A stretch of 64,000 bases of DNA from Ganoderma boninense (Eukaryota > Basidiomycota > Agaricomycetes > Polyporales > Polyporaceae), in contig CM035306.1 of assembly GCA_002900995.3 (NCBI GenBank), positions 1,364,001-1,428,000 on the forward strand, given 5' to 3'. This document shows, in pieces, positions 1-10,542 of this stretch. The notes beneath the pieces were generated by a model. The model searched no databases and had not been told where the DNA came from. It saw nothing but the letters and a program-made list of their open reading frames with translations. Made by a program: the position numbers and the translations under genes. Every line of letters begins with the position of its first letter. Within the stretch, counting starts at the first letter, position 1.

Positions 1-48
1 AGCATGCTCGGCTCAACCGACGATTGTACCACACATGCCATAGTTCAA

Positions 49-423
49 TCATAGTAGCCCAATTGTACTGAATGCATACTCATCATGAAGAATGCGTGTC
101 CAATGAGCTAGCATGATTGTGGCAGATGTTGCACAGGAAGACAGTTTGTGCGAGCATCGCGAAAACAGTCGACGCGGGGACGCATGGGAAAGAGTGCTCA
201 CCGTGGTATGCAGCACAGAAGGATATGCAGCGTCGGAGGGTAGCATCCAGTTTGGAGAGGGTGGTGTCGTCGGGTATATGCAGCATCTCCTCCAATTCTT
301 CAATTGCAAATGCATCAGACTAAGCTCCGAAAGCAGGAGAGGCAGGAGCATACCTGACCAAAATTGCGGAGCATTCTCAATGATATATACGATCCCGAAC
401 ACGTCCATCGGGGGAACTGGCAT
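49..423 (-). CDS. Hypothetical protein, three exons (possibly 3' part of a larger gene)
   Basis: I do not recognise this protein. Three exons join in frame on the minus strand: 423-354, 297-202 and 107-49, giving 74 residues. The introns of 56 and 94 nt have GT donors and AG acceptors, and splicing turns three short frames into one continuous reading that ends in a stop at 49-51. The peptide holds FWSELEEML and, across the second junction, AAYHAHWTRIL, which read like folded protein rather than noise. The ATG at 423 may not be the true start: an AG just inside it could be an acceptor, so upstream exons may exist. No signal peptide or motif is visible. An alternative is that this is a decayed gene end. 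Confidence 0.4.
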   Translation of the reverse strand: MPVPPMDVFGIVYIIENAPQFWSGMLLPLLLSELSLMHLQLKNWRRCCIYPTTPPSPNWMLPSDAAYPSVLHTTVSTLSHASPRRLFSRCSHKLSSCATSATIMLAHWTRILHDEYAFSTIGLL

Positions 424-1062
424 GTTGATGACTGATTACAGATAGTATGTGTCGCATGAAGAGGGTTTGAGTGATCACAAATTGTCGTTGGGGAGGTCGT
501 CGGATGGTCGGAAGACAGCTGAAAACGGAAAACGCTAGGCTTTGTCACGATAAATCCATGGTAGACAAAAGCTATTGTTGACGACGCACCTCGAGCCCCG
601 GAGGAGGTCGTCAGATGGGCCCTATATGCGTGTCCAAGACTGTGAGGGATGTAGGTGGACGGCGGAATTGTATTATATCCACAGGCTCCGGCAGTGCTGA
701 GCCTGCCGGCGTCGAACCGATGTCAGCCGGGATTGGCGTTGCGATAATCACCAGCGGACCTGATGGGGAGAAGCGCGGCGACCAACGAGGCGAGCAGGGA
801 GGAACACACGAGGCAGAGAAGGCGATGGTGGACGGCGGAAAAGCAGGCAAGAGGAGAGGAGGATGGTGCTGCCGCTGAGCCTGTTCTAGACGGCTTCAGC
901 GGGTGGAGCGCGGAGCGGGATCGCCTTGGGCTCACAGGGCCACAGTCCTCATCGGCCCGACCCGGTCCGGAAACTAGATGCAGTCCCGGTTGAACTTGGC
1001 AACCCTTGGCCAACCACCGTGGGCTCCCAGCGGCACCTTTCTCAAGCCGCTTGCCGGCCGCA
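424..1062. other. Intergenic, no gene seen
   Basis: Upstream of the F-box-like gene and upstream of the minus-strand hypothetical, so it may hold both promoters. Open frames here are short and low in complexity (Ser/Pro/Arg-rich shadows); none splices into a convincing protein. Confidence 0.4.
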
Positions 1063-2874
1063 ATGGCAAGTCCCCCGAGTCCGTCAATCACCCACGATCC
1101 TCCCGTGTCTCCCAGTCACGTCGGCTTCGACCCATCTCGTTTGGTAGGCTCTCCCGACGACCTCCGCAAGCGAGTAGCCCAAGAAACACAAAGACATCTC
1201 CAGATCATCGACGAGAACATTCAAATCGTCTCCAAACTGCGAGCGTTCCACAACAGTCTAGCTCCCGTCAATGCTCTTCCAGCAGAGTTGCTCAGCGCGA
1301 TCTTCGTCCAGCTCCTCTCTCATGGAGACCTGATCCCGAAATCCCCCGGTGAACGCGACCACTTCCCCCGTCGCAAGGTCGTGCCCCCGACAGGAAACAG
1401 AGACATTGTTGGGGCCGCAGCAGTCTGCAGATACTGGCGCACTGTCGCCGTTCAAAACCCTTAGCTCTGGGTATTGTTTCCTATCCACGATTGTGCTGGC
1501 GCCGAAGAGTTCTTGGCGCGCTCTAAGGACTGGCTTGTCTCCCTCTCCCTCACCTGCCGCTTTCCGTCAAGCCATGCCCCGGTCCTCGACCCCTGGGTTC
1601 GCCGCATCCGTTCGTTGTACATCTCCACCGAAGTGGCCAACGACATCGTGCTACTTGCAACCGAGCTGTCATCTCCAGCCCCCAACTTGCAAGAGCTCTT
1701 CGTCGAACACTTGCCTCGCAGCTCCTTCGTCACCGGCCATGCTGTTGGACGGCCTGCACGCCTCCCCAGGATGTTCGACGGCGAGGCCCCAGCCTTGCGC
1801 GTCCTCACTCTCAGAGGGGTCCCCTCGCCCTTCCGGGTCCTGCCCCCAAGCCTCGTCCACCTCGACATCGGGACGTCGCAGAGCGCTCTTCCTCCGTTCC
1901 GAGAGTTTCTCCGCATGCTCGGCGGCTGTCCCCTCCTAGAGGTCCTCCACCTGTGCGGCGCCTGGCCTTGGGACGAGTTCGACCACCTCCATATCGCGCG
2001 CAAGGAGATCGCGCTGCCCCAGCTCGGCACGGTCGGGCTCGAGCTCGAGCCGCAGGACGCCCCCGGCGTCCTCCTCTCGTTCCTCGCCCTGCCCGCGCAC
2101 ACCGACGTGCGCATCTCCGCCGTGCTGGAAGACGGCAGCAACTTCGGGAACATCTTGGTCGCCGTCGATCCGTCCGAAGCCCCGCTGTGCTTCAGCGGCT
2201 TCCGCCGCCTCCAGCTCTGGCGCGGCGGCAGCTGGGGGCTGCGAGCCTTCCGCGCAGCCGACACGCTCTTCGACTACCCTGCGCTGGACGTCCATTGCGT
2301 GGACCCGTGGCACAGCGACAACGCGCCGTGGAACGGCTTTCTGCTCGACTGGCCGTTCGACGCGTCCCAGATCGAGACGCTCGAACTGTCGCACCACCAG
2401 AGGGCGCATATAACTGTGGAAGACGAAGAGCCGGACGCGGAGGAGCAGGATAGGGCGTACGAACAGTGGAGCGATACGCTCCGGCAGCTGCCGGCCCTCA
2501 AGTCTCTGAAAGTGGCGGGCATCCCGACGAGCGAGCTGGAACTGCTCCTCGACGCCCTGTGGGAACGGGACGTGTTTTGCCCGCATTTATCTTCGTTGGA
2601 GATTTTCAACGTGCAGATTTCGGACCTAGCGTGCGCTCACCTGCTCCATGTTGTTGTGTCACGTACCCCAGAGGAAACGCGGACAAGCACCTTGAAGCGG
2701 GTCGAGCTGTACAATTCTAGGCCTAGCGAGTGCGGGACTTTGGTGTGCCGCGGAGCTATTTCCTTTGCCGTGGAACTGGTTATCGACAATGTGGTAATGT
2801 CGATGCTTGACCCTGCGGTCCCTCCTGACCAGCCAATGGATGTCGATAGTAGTGGTGATGCTTCCATGTGCTAA
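1063..2874 (+). pseudogene. F-box/LRR-like protein gene interrupted by an in-frame TAG
   Basis: The layout matches the large basidiomycete F-box family: an N-terminal coiled stretch (residues about 25-60), an F-box-like segment with LPAELLSAIFVQL (about 70-82), a VCRYWRTVA motif (about 122-130), then an LRR-like C-terminal half rich in spaced leucines, about 603 codons in all without introns. These proteins usually act as substrate adaptors of SCF ubiquitin ligases (family knowledge). At 1462-1464 the codon after AVQNP is TAG, exactly where relatives have NPxLW; the same frame then resumes with LWVLF and stays open to TAA at 2872-2874. No GT-AG pair of plausible length removes the stop. One C-to-T change (CAG to TAG) would explain it. 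It is either a recent pseudogene, a read-through gene or a base error; the downstream ATG at 1474 could also start a shorter protein lacking the F-box. Confidence 0.7.
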
Positions 2875-3519
2875 TATACTAACATTGTGCGGTCTGGTTT
2901 TTCTCGAGATACATACCGCATTATACATACCTTACCTGTGCATAGAGTCTCGAATTCTCTCTGCTTGTTGTAGATGTACATGTTGTCGGCTAATAGATTT
3001 CCCCCAAGACATGGTTCTGGGTCAATGAGCCTGCCGGATACCCTGGTCGGACGTGAAGTCACCCTGCCCTGACACGCCTGTGACTGAAAGACTTCTGAAC
3101 CGTTCCATCGGTCTCAAAATCCTTTCACCGCAGTCACCGTAAACTTCGCAAGCGTTCCTGTTCAAGTCCTAGAGGACTGAAGCCTGTGGCCTACCGAAAT
3201 ACCTGCTCCATCGGATCGCCATACAACTGGCGAGCGTGATATAGAAGGTACATTGCATCGATCTGCCTTTTCTACTCGTACAACCTTGCACCGTAAATCT
3301 TCACTTTACCGTCGCTCGGTGACGCACATACTGTCAGTGCTCGCATCATTACCAGCCTTTTACCTTACCGTCTACCCCTGACCTGAGTTCGGTCATTCGC
3401 CCACCCATCCTCTAGCAGCAAGTTCACAGATAGTCAGCCCGCGTATATAAGAAATAAAGATGGAGCAGAACCAGAAATATGAGCGATGGTAACTACTTAA
3501 ACCCAGACGTACCGTCGTT
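2875..3519. other. Intergenic between two gene 3' ends, nothing recognised
   Basis: Convergent 3' flanks of the F-box-like gene and of the small minus-strand gene. I see no coding-like spliced frame, RNA gene or repeat. Confidence 0.4.
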
Positions 3520-3951
3520 TCAGTGCTCGTCGCCGAGCTGACCGCTGTGCGTCGACTCGACGATGCCCGGCCGGCCCTCGACCACGCCGGAGCCAGCCGT
3601 CTGAGTCTGCTTGTCCGACTCCGAGTCGGTCTTCAGCAGTCCCATGGCCCGTGCGGCGTCTCTACCTCCGGCGAAGTTCTCCCCTGCGCCGGCGCCGCGG
3701 GTCTCAGAGGTGGGATCGGAGACCTGGTGTTTCATCGGTGCGCGCAAGAGCACGATAAGTGCCCGTACGAAAAGTGCCGGTAGATAAAGATAAAGATGAG
3801 AGACTTTGCCGGCTGTGGCGCAATGTGAGGAGGAAACACGCACGAAGTTGGCCACCATGGGGTCGGCGTCGGGGCAGGGGTGGGGGTTAGCCACGCCAGG
3901 GTAGACGGTGGCCCCCTTCGTACACTGGATGGTGGGGTCGTTGATGGACAT
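3520..3951 (-). CDS. Small hypothetical protein, two exons
   Basis: Exons 3951-3844 and 3723-3520 join through a 120-nt GTGCGT...CAG intron in phase 0 and give a 103-residue hydrophilic protein starting MSINDPTIQC and ending GQLGDEH. The first exon has two Cys and many Pro; the second is Gly/Ser/Thr-rich and looks disordered. The intron also stays open, so an unspliced 143-residue version is possible, but its insert is hydrophobic and unlike the rest. I recognise no family. It lies 747 bp downstream of, and in the same orientation as, the RsfS-like gene. Confidence 0.4.
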   Translation of the reverse strand: MSINDPTIQCTKGATVYPGVANPHPCPDADPMVANFVRVSSSHCATAGKVSHLYLYLPALFVRALIVLLRAPMKHQVSDPTSETRGAGAGENFAGGRDAARAMGLLKTDSESDKQTQTAGSGVVEGRPGIVESTHSGQLGDEH

Positions 3952-4698
3952 TATATGGAATGTGGCAGAATTGTCAAAGGGGAAGGCAGGGAGTTAGGGT
4001 CAAGTCGGATTTTTGGTGGTGGACGGGCGCCGCTCTTCTATCGCGCCCTTTAATATCTGCCCATGAAGGACTCGTATGACGTGTGTGTGGAGGCTGGAGC
4101 TCAAAGGAGACTTGCCCACCTTTCTCCGGAGGTGATTCGTGTTTGCTATCGGATGCTACCGTCTATGGGTTGGACGAGGAGTGAGTGAGGTGTAGTGACG
4201 TCATGGGCATGTAAGAATATTCTTCGAATGTCTCCCTATACGAACTTCACCCGTAGAATAGACTCGGTTGAATATGGGACACACTCGACAAAACGGATAT
4301 CGATACGGTAAAAACCGGTCAAGTTCATGCAAACGAGACGACGTCCGAACGGTTTGTGAACCCATTCCAGTAAGATGAAAACGTTACGATGGGATGCATA
4401 GTCAAACTGCTGTTGGATGTCCTAAACTTCCAAATGAAGAGTGAGAATCGAGCCTTACGAGGTTTAGTGAACAGCGAACAAGCTGGACCATTTGTACAAA
4501 AATGCCGCCAGTCTCTGAGCGGACAGATGGCAACATAGCAAATGTAAGATGAGTGGGGGATTATGCCGTATGCGGGTCAGGCTCGGACCAGCGACCTACA
4601 CACAATATTTCTAAATTATAGACTTCGAAACAGGCATTAACTGCAAACTCCTTCGTCTCAAAAGTGACTAGCGGACACACCTTCCGTATGATATACAT
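3952..4698. other. Intergenic, probable promoter of the small minus-strand gene
   Basis: No open frame with coding character. It separates the end of the RsfS-like gene from the start of the small hypothetical, both on the minus strand. Confidence 0.35.
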
Positions 4699-5552
4699 TC
4701 ACCAAAATTCCCTGCGGTCGGGGAAGAACTTTTCTCGTGCCTCTTTGCTCAAAATATGGACCGCAAAGTCTCCGGCGTCGATCATAGCCCAACCTCCGTG
4801 AGACCGTCGCTTGTTGTTGGGGGGAAGGGCCAGAGGGGGGTTGCAGGTCAAGAGCTGAGTTGAAGGCAGCGAAATGAGGAAAGGTTCTAATGTGAGCTCT
4901 TCAGAAAATACGTACAGCTTTCCTGACAATCCGGATGACCGACTCTATCGCTCCACGATTCTCTGTGCCCTCCTTGACCTGAATTTGAATTTGGGAGGTA
5001 TTCAGGCTATAGGCACACGACAAGCCTGCCGGGGTTGGACAGACGCACCTGAGCAATTACAACCCATTCCCAAATACCACCCATGTTGTCTAACACGCCC
5101 TCTCCAACATACGTCCTTCCTCTTTTTCGTCTCCCTCTGGGCATAGAGTGTGGCAGAGCGGGGCCAGTTGCTGTCGGGATGGGGCTCCGCACTAGCAGTG
5201 TGCCGGGCTCGAGATGCGGTGATGCCTTGAGTTCCGCATGGAGTCGGACAATGTGGTGGTCGAATGGCAAGTCCGATGGCAGAGGGGGAAGAGGTCGTGC
5301 CGCAGCCTGCGGAATGCCCACGCGGCGGCTGTATGGAGAAGGTGTTGGCTCAACGTCGGAAGGGTCCATGAACCATGGCAGAGCCGATGAAGAGACCGGT
5401 GACGAGCTCGTAGACGGCGCAGCTGAGGAAGATGGTGTAGACGACGTAAAAGCGCGACGAGCAAGGTCTTGGCACAGACGCACACGACAGCGAAGTGTGC
5501 ACGCAGCCAAGCTCTGGGTCTCCTTCCTGAGGGCAACAGAGAGCATTTTCAC
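4699..5552 (-). CDS. Mitochondrial RsfS-like / Atp25 N-terminal-type protein
   Basis: Predicted mitochondrial member of the RsfS/Iojap family, whose bacterial members bind ribosomal protein uL14 and keep the subunits apart; the same fold is the N-terminal half of fungal Atp25. Exons are 5552-5049, 4978-4916 and 4854-4699 (introns 70 and 61 nt, GTGCGT and GTACGT donors), giving 240 residues. The first about 35 residues are Arg-rich and almost free of acids, as expected of a mitochondrial presequence. A linker with RRKRGRTYVGEG follows, then the family core: GGIWEWVVIAQV, a conserved middle exon (VKEGTENRGAIES), and the C-terminal signature WAMIDAGDFAVHILSKEAREK, close to the bacterial GDxVVHxxxxxxR pattern. 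There is no long Atp25 C-terminal domain. The start could also be the second Met two codons later. It is divergent from SHR3 with a 285-bp shared promoter. Confidence 0.82.
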
Positions 5553-5837
5553 GTCCTAGACCGTTGACGGACGCAAAGACCGGGCAGCGAGAGAGGCGAG
5601 GACAACGGAGCACGACGCGACTGAACGGTGACGGGAAGAAGCAAGGACTCGGGGAACGCTCCGGGGGCTTGGCGCGCGGGCCGCTCCCTGCCGAGGCCAG
5701 GGGCGCAATTTCTGTGAAGATGTTCGCTGGAATCACGGGCTGCATCTGCCCAGCTCTCCTTCCCCGCCTTGCGCAAGCTAGTCCACCCTCCTCGTCCTCT
5801 TCCTCTTCCCCTCCCTCGCCCCCACCTCCAGCACACA
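5553..5837. promoter_or_regulatory. Shared divergent promoter region, RsfS-like / SHR3
   Basis: 285 bp between the start codons of two divergent genes. CT-rich tracts lie directly upstream of the SHR3 start, a common feature of fungal promoters. I cannot name a specific site. Confidence 0.45.
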
Positions 5838-6713
5838 ATGGCGGGCCTCCGAATGAGCGTCGTGGTCAGCGCGACCGCCTTCCTCCTCGGTGCGTACTCC
5901 CACCGCGCTGGCGCTTTCCCCGCCCTCAGAGCCGCTGACCTGTTCCTGGCTCCACCTTCCCACAACGGCCCACAACCAAACCGCCCCCGCTCTCCACACT
6001 AATGGATTCCAACCGAAGGCCTGCTCTTCACACACTGGATAGCGGACTCGTTGACCCTGTGGAAGTCTCCTGAGACCCAGACGGACAGCAGGCTCTGGAC
6101 AGCCGCAACGTACTACGCCATTCTCATGCACGGCCCGCCCCTGCTGGCGTACGCGTACGGCATCGTCGCAGTCGTCGGCGCCGCAACTATCCTCTGGAGC
6201 CTGCGCGACGGTCGCGCCGGGAACTTGATGTTCGATGGCGGCAGCATATGTGAGTCTTCCCCACGCTCTCGTGCACACCCCCACCCGCTGAACGCGCACG
6301 CGCTCAGTCCTGTATCTCACCGCTATCGCCATGTACGTCTACTCGGTCGTCCCCAGTGCGTATTTATGTTTCCCCCTTCGTCCATGGTCTCAGCCGTCTC
6401 CGCAGACCTCTCCGCCAACTTCTCCGACCTCCCGCTGCCCTTCGCCGAGCCCGCGGCGTCCGCCGCGGCGCTCTTCCCAAAGAGCCTGCGCGAGCCGACG
6501 CTCGAGCTTGCGTCTTCCCACCTCGTCTGCAGCGTCGTCCTGACCGGCGTCCTCGCCCTCCAGGCAGGCCGCTGGTGGGCCGAGCAGGCGGACGTCGACG
6601 AGGATGACGAGGAGATTGACGACGCCGCTGCGGACACCGGCGCGGAGACTGACCGGACAGAGCCCGAAAAGGACTCTGGCGTGCGCCGGAGAGACGTCAA
6701 GGCCCGCGCATGA
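5838..6713 (+). CDS. SHR3: ER membrane chaperone for amino-acid permeases, Shr3 family
   Basis: Shr3 sits in the ER membrane and helps amino-acid permeases fold and enter COPII vesicles. Exons 5838-5889, 6019-6249, 6308-6355 and 6406-6713 (introns 129, 58 and 50 nt) give 212 residues with correct phases throughout. The protein shows the family layout: helix 1 with VVVSATAFLLGLLFTHWIAD, helix 2 in HGPPLLAYAYGIVAVVGAA, the strongly conserved LMFDGGSIFLYLTAIA, and helix 4 in SHLVCSVVLTGVLALQAGRW, followed by an acidic, charged cytosolic tail as expected of Shr3. The start is the first ATG of the exon that supplies helix 1. It is divergent from the RsfS-like gene. Confidence 0.88.
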
Positions 6714-8010
6714 TGGCGCCGACCGTCCCGTGTCGCTGTGAGCCATCCCCCGGACGGAGCGGGTGGCAGGGCGCAGGTCCTACCATCCTCCCAGCTGCCG
6801 GGACCACAAAAGTAGTTGTTAGTTACGATGCGCGATGCTGCGACGACGACGATGACGGTGCCGACGTTTTGCCCATTGGATACACTCTCACGGACGGGGC
6901 CGTGCCTCCCTCTCTTGGACCGTGCTTAACTTTCCCCCTCTCCTGTTGAACGCCCTGCCCCGCGCACGGGACCCCCGAGGTTGACGTTGATGACTAGATC
7001 TAGGACTGCTCTCTCTGTCTGTGCTCCGGGGCCGCCACCCATATTGTATACTCGCACACGCTACTTGCTATCGCTATCCACCGTTTCGGATCCGCAGGTT
7101 CAACCCTCGATCTAAAATGCGCATTTGTGCCGTGCCGCCCGCCGCTCACTTGGTCCTCCGTAGCCCCATTCCCGACTCCATTTAGACTAGGACGGATGTC
7201 CGGCGCAGGTTTGGAGTGCATCCGCTCGCAGGGGGACAATCCCCGCGTCGTCCACCCCGAGGCGTGCAGTCATCCTCCGTGGTTATTTCGCTTCCGTCCA
7301 AGCGCCCGGTCGAGTTGGCGCTGGGAAGGGCTCAACCATATGCATGCCTGTACGGGACGGGCGTGCAATGCGGCTCTCACCGATACGTCGGGGGATAAGT
7401 ATCTCGTGCGGCGTGCGGCGAGCATGCGGTGCCATGACGGCCGCCAATTGCATCCAGGATTTTCGGGGTACGCGCGTTTTTCATATTTATGCGGGGGTTC
7501 CCATGTCCGGTTGCCGTCGGACGTGAGGCTGCATACTGAACGCCGCACTGCGGACGCATGTGGCTGGTCACACGAGGCCGGAGGTGACTCGCACGGACCA
7601 CGTACTGGTGGCGGCCGAGTCAACCGTCGTACAGCGAACAGTCCGATTCAAGCCGGTATATGTACAACAGAAATTAAGAGAAGAGAAACGGCAAGAAAAT
7701 CTATGAGGGCGTTCCGCACAGTGCACGTGTATGTAAGAGAATGGGCGGACGCCCGAGCGTCGTGGGCGGGGAAGTACAACATAGGGCATACGGTGCGCAG
7801 GGCCGGCGTGCGGGGAAAGGGATAAGGAAGTGAGGGATAGCCTGCGCCTGCACTTTGCGTATGCATTGGGAGGCATAGATACATAATCATAGGAAGATGG
7901 CGAAGATAGGTCACAGGAAGCGAGACGACAGGACAGAACTACGAGCATAGGGGAAGTACAAGATAGTTATAGAATAACATTGTATGTATGGGCGTATCCA
8001 CCTCAGTCAT
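6714..8010. other. Convergent intergenic region, no supported gene
   Basis: Lies between the 3' ends of SHR3 (+) and histone H1 (-). A 232-codon plus-strand frame (7127-7825) exists, but its product is Arg/Gly/His/Cys-rich with no domain, and I read it as chance in G+C-rich DNA. Part of the region is probably 3' UTR of both genes. Confidence 0.4.
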
Positions 8011-9268
8011 TTACTTCTTTGCCGCCTGCAAACGAGGGATGGCATGTGAGTATAAGCTTAGGAAACCGGGTAAGGGAAGAACGCACCTTGGCGCTGCGTG
8101 ATTTCGTGCCAGATGCACGGGCAGAGGTCTTCTTGGCCGCAGGAGCCTTTCCGGTCACGGCCTACAACCAAGTCACATTAGCCTATGTTCCCCTTCGTCA
8201 TACCGTCATTTTACCTTCTTTGCCGCATCACGCTTGCTCGCAGCTGCCGTCTTCTTAGGAGCGGTTGCCTTCTTTGCGGGGGCCTTCTTGGGGGCCTCAG
8301 CCTTCTTTGCGGGTGCCTTCGCCTTGGTCGCGGTGGACTTTGCAGGAGCAGCCTTCTTCGTCGCAGCAGCGGTCTTAGCACCAGGCTTCTTCACAGCACC
8401 AGTCTTCTTGGCTGCCGTAGTCTTGCTCGTGGTCGCCTTCGAGGCGGGCTTAGCCTTTGCCGGTGCCTTAGCAGACTTGGAGTCAGGCTTGTTCTGCACG
8501 CCCGATTACTACCGAGAAACACAGCCACGAAACGTCCGAGCGCAATCTTACCTCCTTCGCAGCGGTGCCCTCAGCAGGACGTGTGGTCTTGGGCGGGAGC
8601 TTGACACGCCCCGAGGGCCCTGAGGGAACAATGTTATCTGACGGGCGTCGTTAGGTAAGGCGGCGCGGGAACCCACCCTTCGGCAGGACGAAGACACCCT
8701 TGTCAGCGCCGCTTGTGATGGCCTTGCTGAGCTGGGTGATTTGAGCGTTGCCAATGTCGAGCTTGTACTTGTCCTCAACAAACCTTTGTACCAGAATGAG
8801 TTAGAAAAAGACAATGGGGATGCGGCCCAGAGACCTACTTCTTGATCTGGGGGCGTGAGACGCCTGACCGGGCATCCTCCGGGTGCGCGGCGATACATTC
8901 CTGCATTGTACAATCACTTTTGTCAGAACCGAAGTTATGTGCAGAGAGGCATGCGCCAGAGCGTTGCGGAAGACAACCGAGTCATTGCGAGTAAGCTTGT
9001 CAAACGAATAGCGGATGACGGGTAAAGGTGGCGCGGCGCGGCGGGCGATGCCCTACACCCTACCCCTTTTGGTCGCACAGGCCGACCGCATGCGCCCCGC
9101 CGCGTCGGGGACGCGAATGGCGAGGGATATCGATGAAGGACGCCCTAGAGGCTTGTTTCAACCAACCTTGATCATATCTACCCATGAGGGGTGGGTAGCG
9201 GCGGCCCGAGGGGTAGACTTCTTGGTGCCAGCCGATTTGGCAGTGGAGGACTTCTTTGCAGCAGACAT
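8011..9268 (-). CDS. Linker histone H1
   Basis: Binds linker DNA at the nucleosome dyad. Seven exons splice cleanly: 9268-9167, 8900-8839, 8783-8677, 8619-8552, 8493-8215, 8161-8087 and 8025-8011, giving 235 residues. After a short basic tail, the winged-helix globular domain spans roughly residues 25-105 (PSWVDMIKECI, VSRPQIKKFVEDKYKL, KAITSGADKGVFVLPKG). The C-terminal half is the usual Ala/Lys/Pro-rich tail with many AKK and PAK repeats. The last exon holds only 15 nt (AAKK and the stop). The first intron is long for this window (266 nt); the others are 53-61 nt. Like other basidiomycete H1 genes, it has introns, unlike animal replication-dependent histones. Confidence 0.93.
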
Positions 9269-9995
9269 TGCGCAGAATAGGGCTAGAAAGTAAACAACTG
9301 TGGCTGGGAGACTTGTGGATGGCGCGAGAGAGCGGGGGACGAGGACGGATTTAGCGGTGCGGAAGGGGGGCGGGGGATGGTGGTGGTACGGGATGAAGAG
9401 AGGACGTTCAGACTCCGAGGCGCGTCCAACCATTCAACAAACTGTAATCGTGGTGTCACGTGAGACGCTATCTCAGGAACCGGACAATCTGCGTTTGCCA
9501 ACAGCATCCTGACCCTCCAGAGGGTCTGGAGTGAGAGTGTGGGGTCTGAGCGGGGGGCCCGTGCAATTTCTAGGACGATTGAAAGGGAGAGGCGTCGAGG
9601 AGGGCCTGTTTGCGGGTTGCTGCGGTTGTCGGGGAGGTAGGGACTTAACTTGTGGTCGAATTTTTCCGCACTCTGCTGGAATACGCGTAACGTGGAGCAA
9701 TAAAAAGCTTTGTGCAGTTGTCTTGGTTGTGTTGTGCGTCGTTGGACGGTGGTAAGGATAAAGGTAGGCCCTCCCCCTAGGGCTTCGTTCTACAGGAATG
9801 ACCATATATGGACGCGTCTCGCGCTGAATCTCGCGCCAGATCTGACCCCATCAACACGTGCCTGTGACGGCGACGTGCCCACGCATCCGCTCTCTCGGCC
9901 CCCAATCGGGCCCCTCCTTCCCGTTCCCAAGTCCGCCGCCATCCGCTCCCCTCCTCCGAGGTCTCCCTACTGTCTCCCAAAGGGCCCACGTCCTC
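9269..9995. promoter_or_regulatory. Divergent intergenic region, histone H1 / MZM1
   Basis: 727 bp between two start codons on opposite strands, so it should contain the promoters of both genes. A CT/CCC-rich stretch precedes MZM1. No coding-like frame is seen. Confidence 0.4.
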
Positions 9996-10542
9996 ATGAG
10001 CAGCTCACAGGCCCTGCTGGCTTCGGCTCGTTCAGCTTACCGCTCAGCCCTCCGAGCGTCGGCCTCAACCTTCTCCGGTGACCCCGTCGTACGCAACGGT
10101 GTGTATGCGTGTCTTGTGCGTGCGTGTCCACCCGCTCACCACGTTGTTTCAGCATTCCGTCTCAAGATTAGGACCGAATTTTTGCCGTACAACTCCGCCA
10201 TAGACTCGAAACAGTTCGAGGAGAAGGTCACATTGGTCCAGGAAATTGCTGACGTGCTTCGCAAAAATGTCGTTCAGGCCAGGAAGGTCGAGCATGCCCC
10301 CACACCGGAACAGAAGGATGTTTGGGGTGCGTAGTCCTAAGGAGTATTCATGTGAGAAGTACTGAGCGTGCGCTGCGCAGAGCTGAACATCAACCAGCAC
10401 ACCGAGCTCGGGTCGAACGAGACTATCAAAGAAGCCAGGACAGACACGAGCAAGAGTGGGAGGAGGCCGGTTAAGTGAGTCTGCCAGGTCACCGTTTGCT
10501 CCCTGTGTTTGACGATCCTGAAATAGGTGCTGCTCCTCATGA
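9996..10542 (+). CDS. MZM1: LYR-family complex III assembly factor Mzm1
   Basis: Mzm1 (human LYRM7) is a mitochondrial matrix chaperone that holds the Rieske protein before its insertion into complex III. Exons 9996-10098, 10153-10326 and 10381-10474 give the core, including the LYR-type helix ARSAYRSALRAS at residues 10-21, FRLKIRTEF, and the conserved EIADVLRKNVVQA. The end has two readings. Unspliced, it stops at TGA 10476-10478 after RRPVK. That TGA lies inside a perfect AA|GTGAGT donor; removing a 52-nt intron (10475-10526) adds CCSS and stops at 10540-10542. I prefer the spliced form because donor, length and acceptor match this window's other introns. In that form the stop overlaps the ATG of the next gene (ATGA). 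Confidence 0.82.

Noticed and set aside
7127..7825. 232-codon plus-strand frame in the SHR3/H1 gap
   Set aside because: Composition is unlike real proteins here, with no splice pattern or motif. Long chance frames are common in this G+C-rich DNA.
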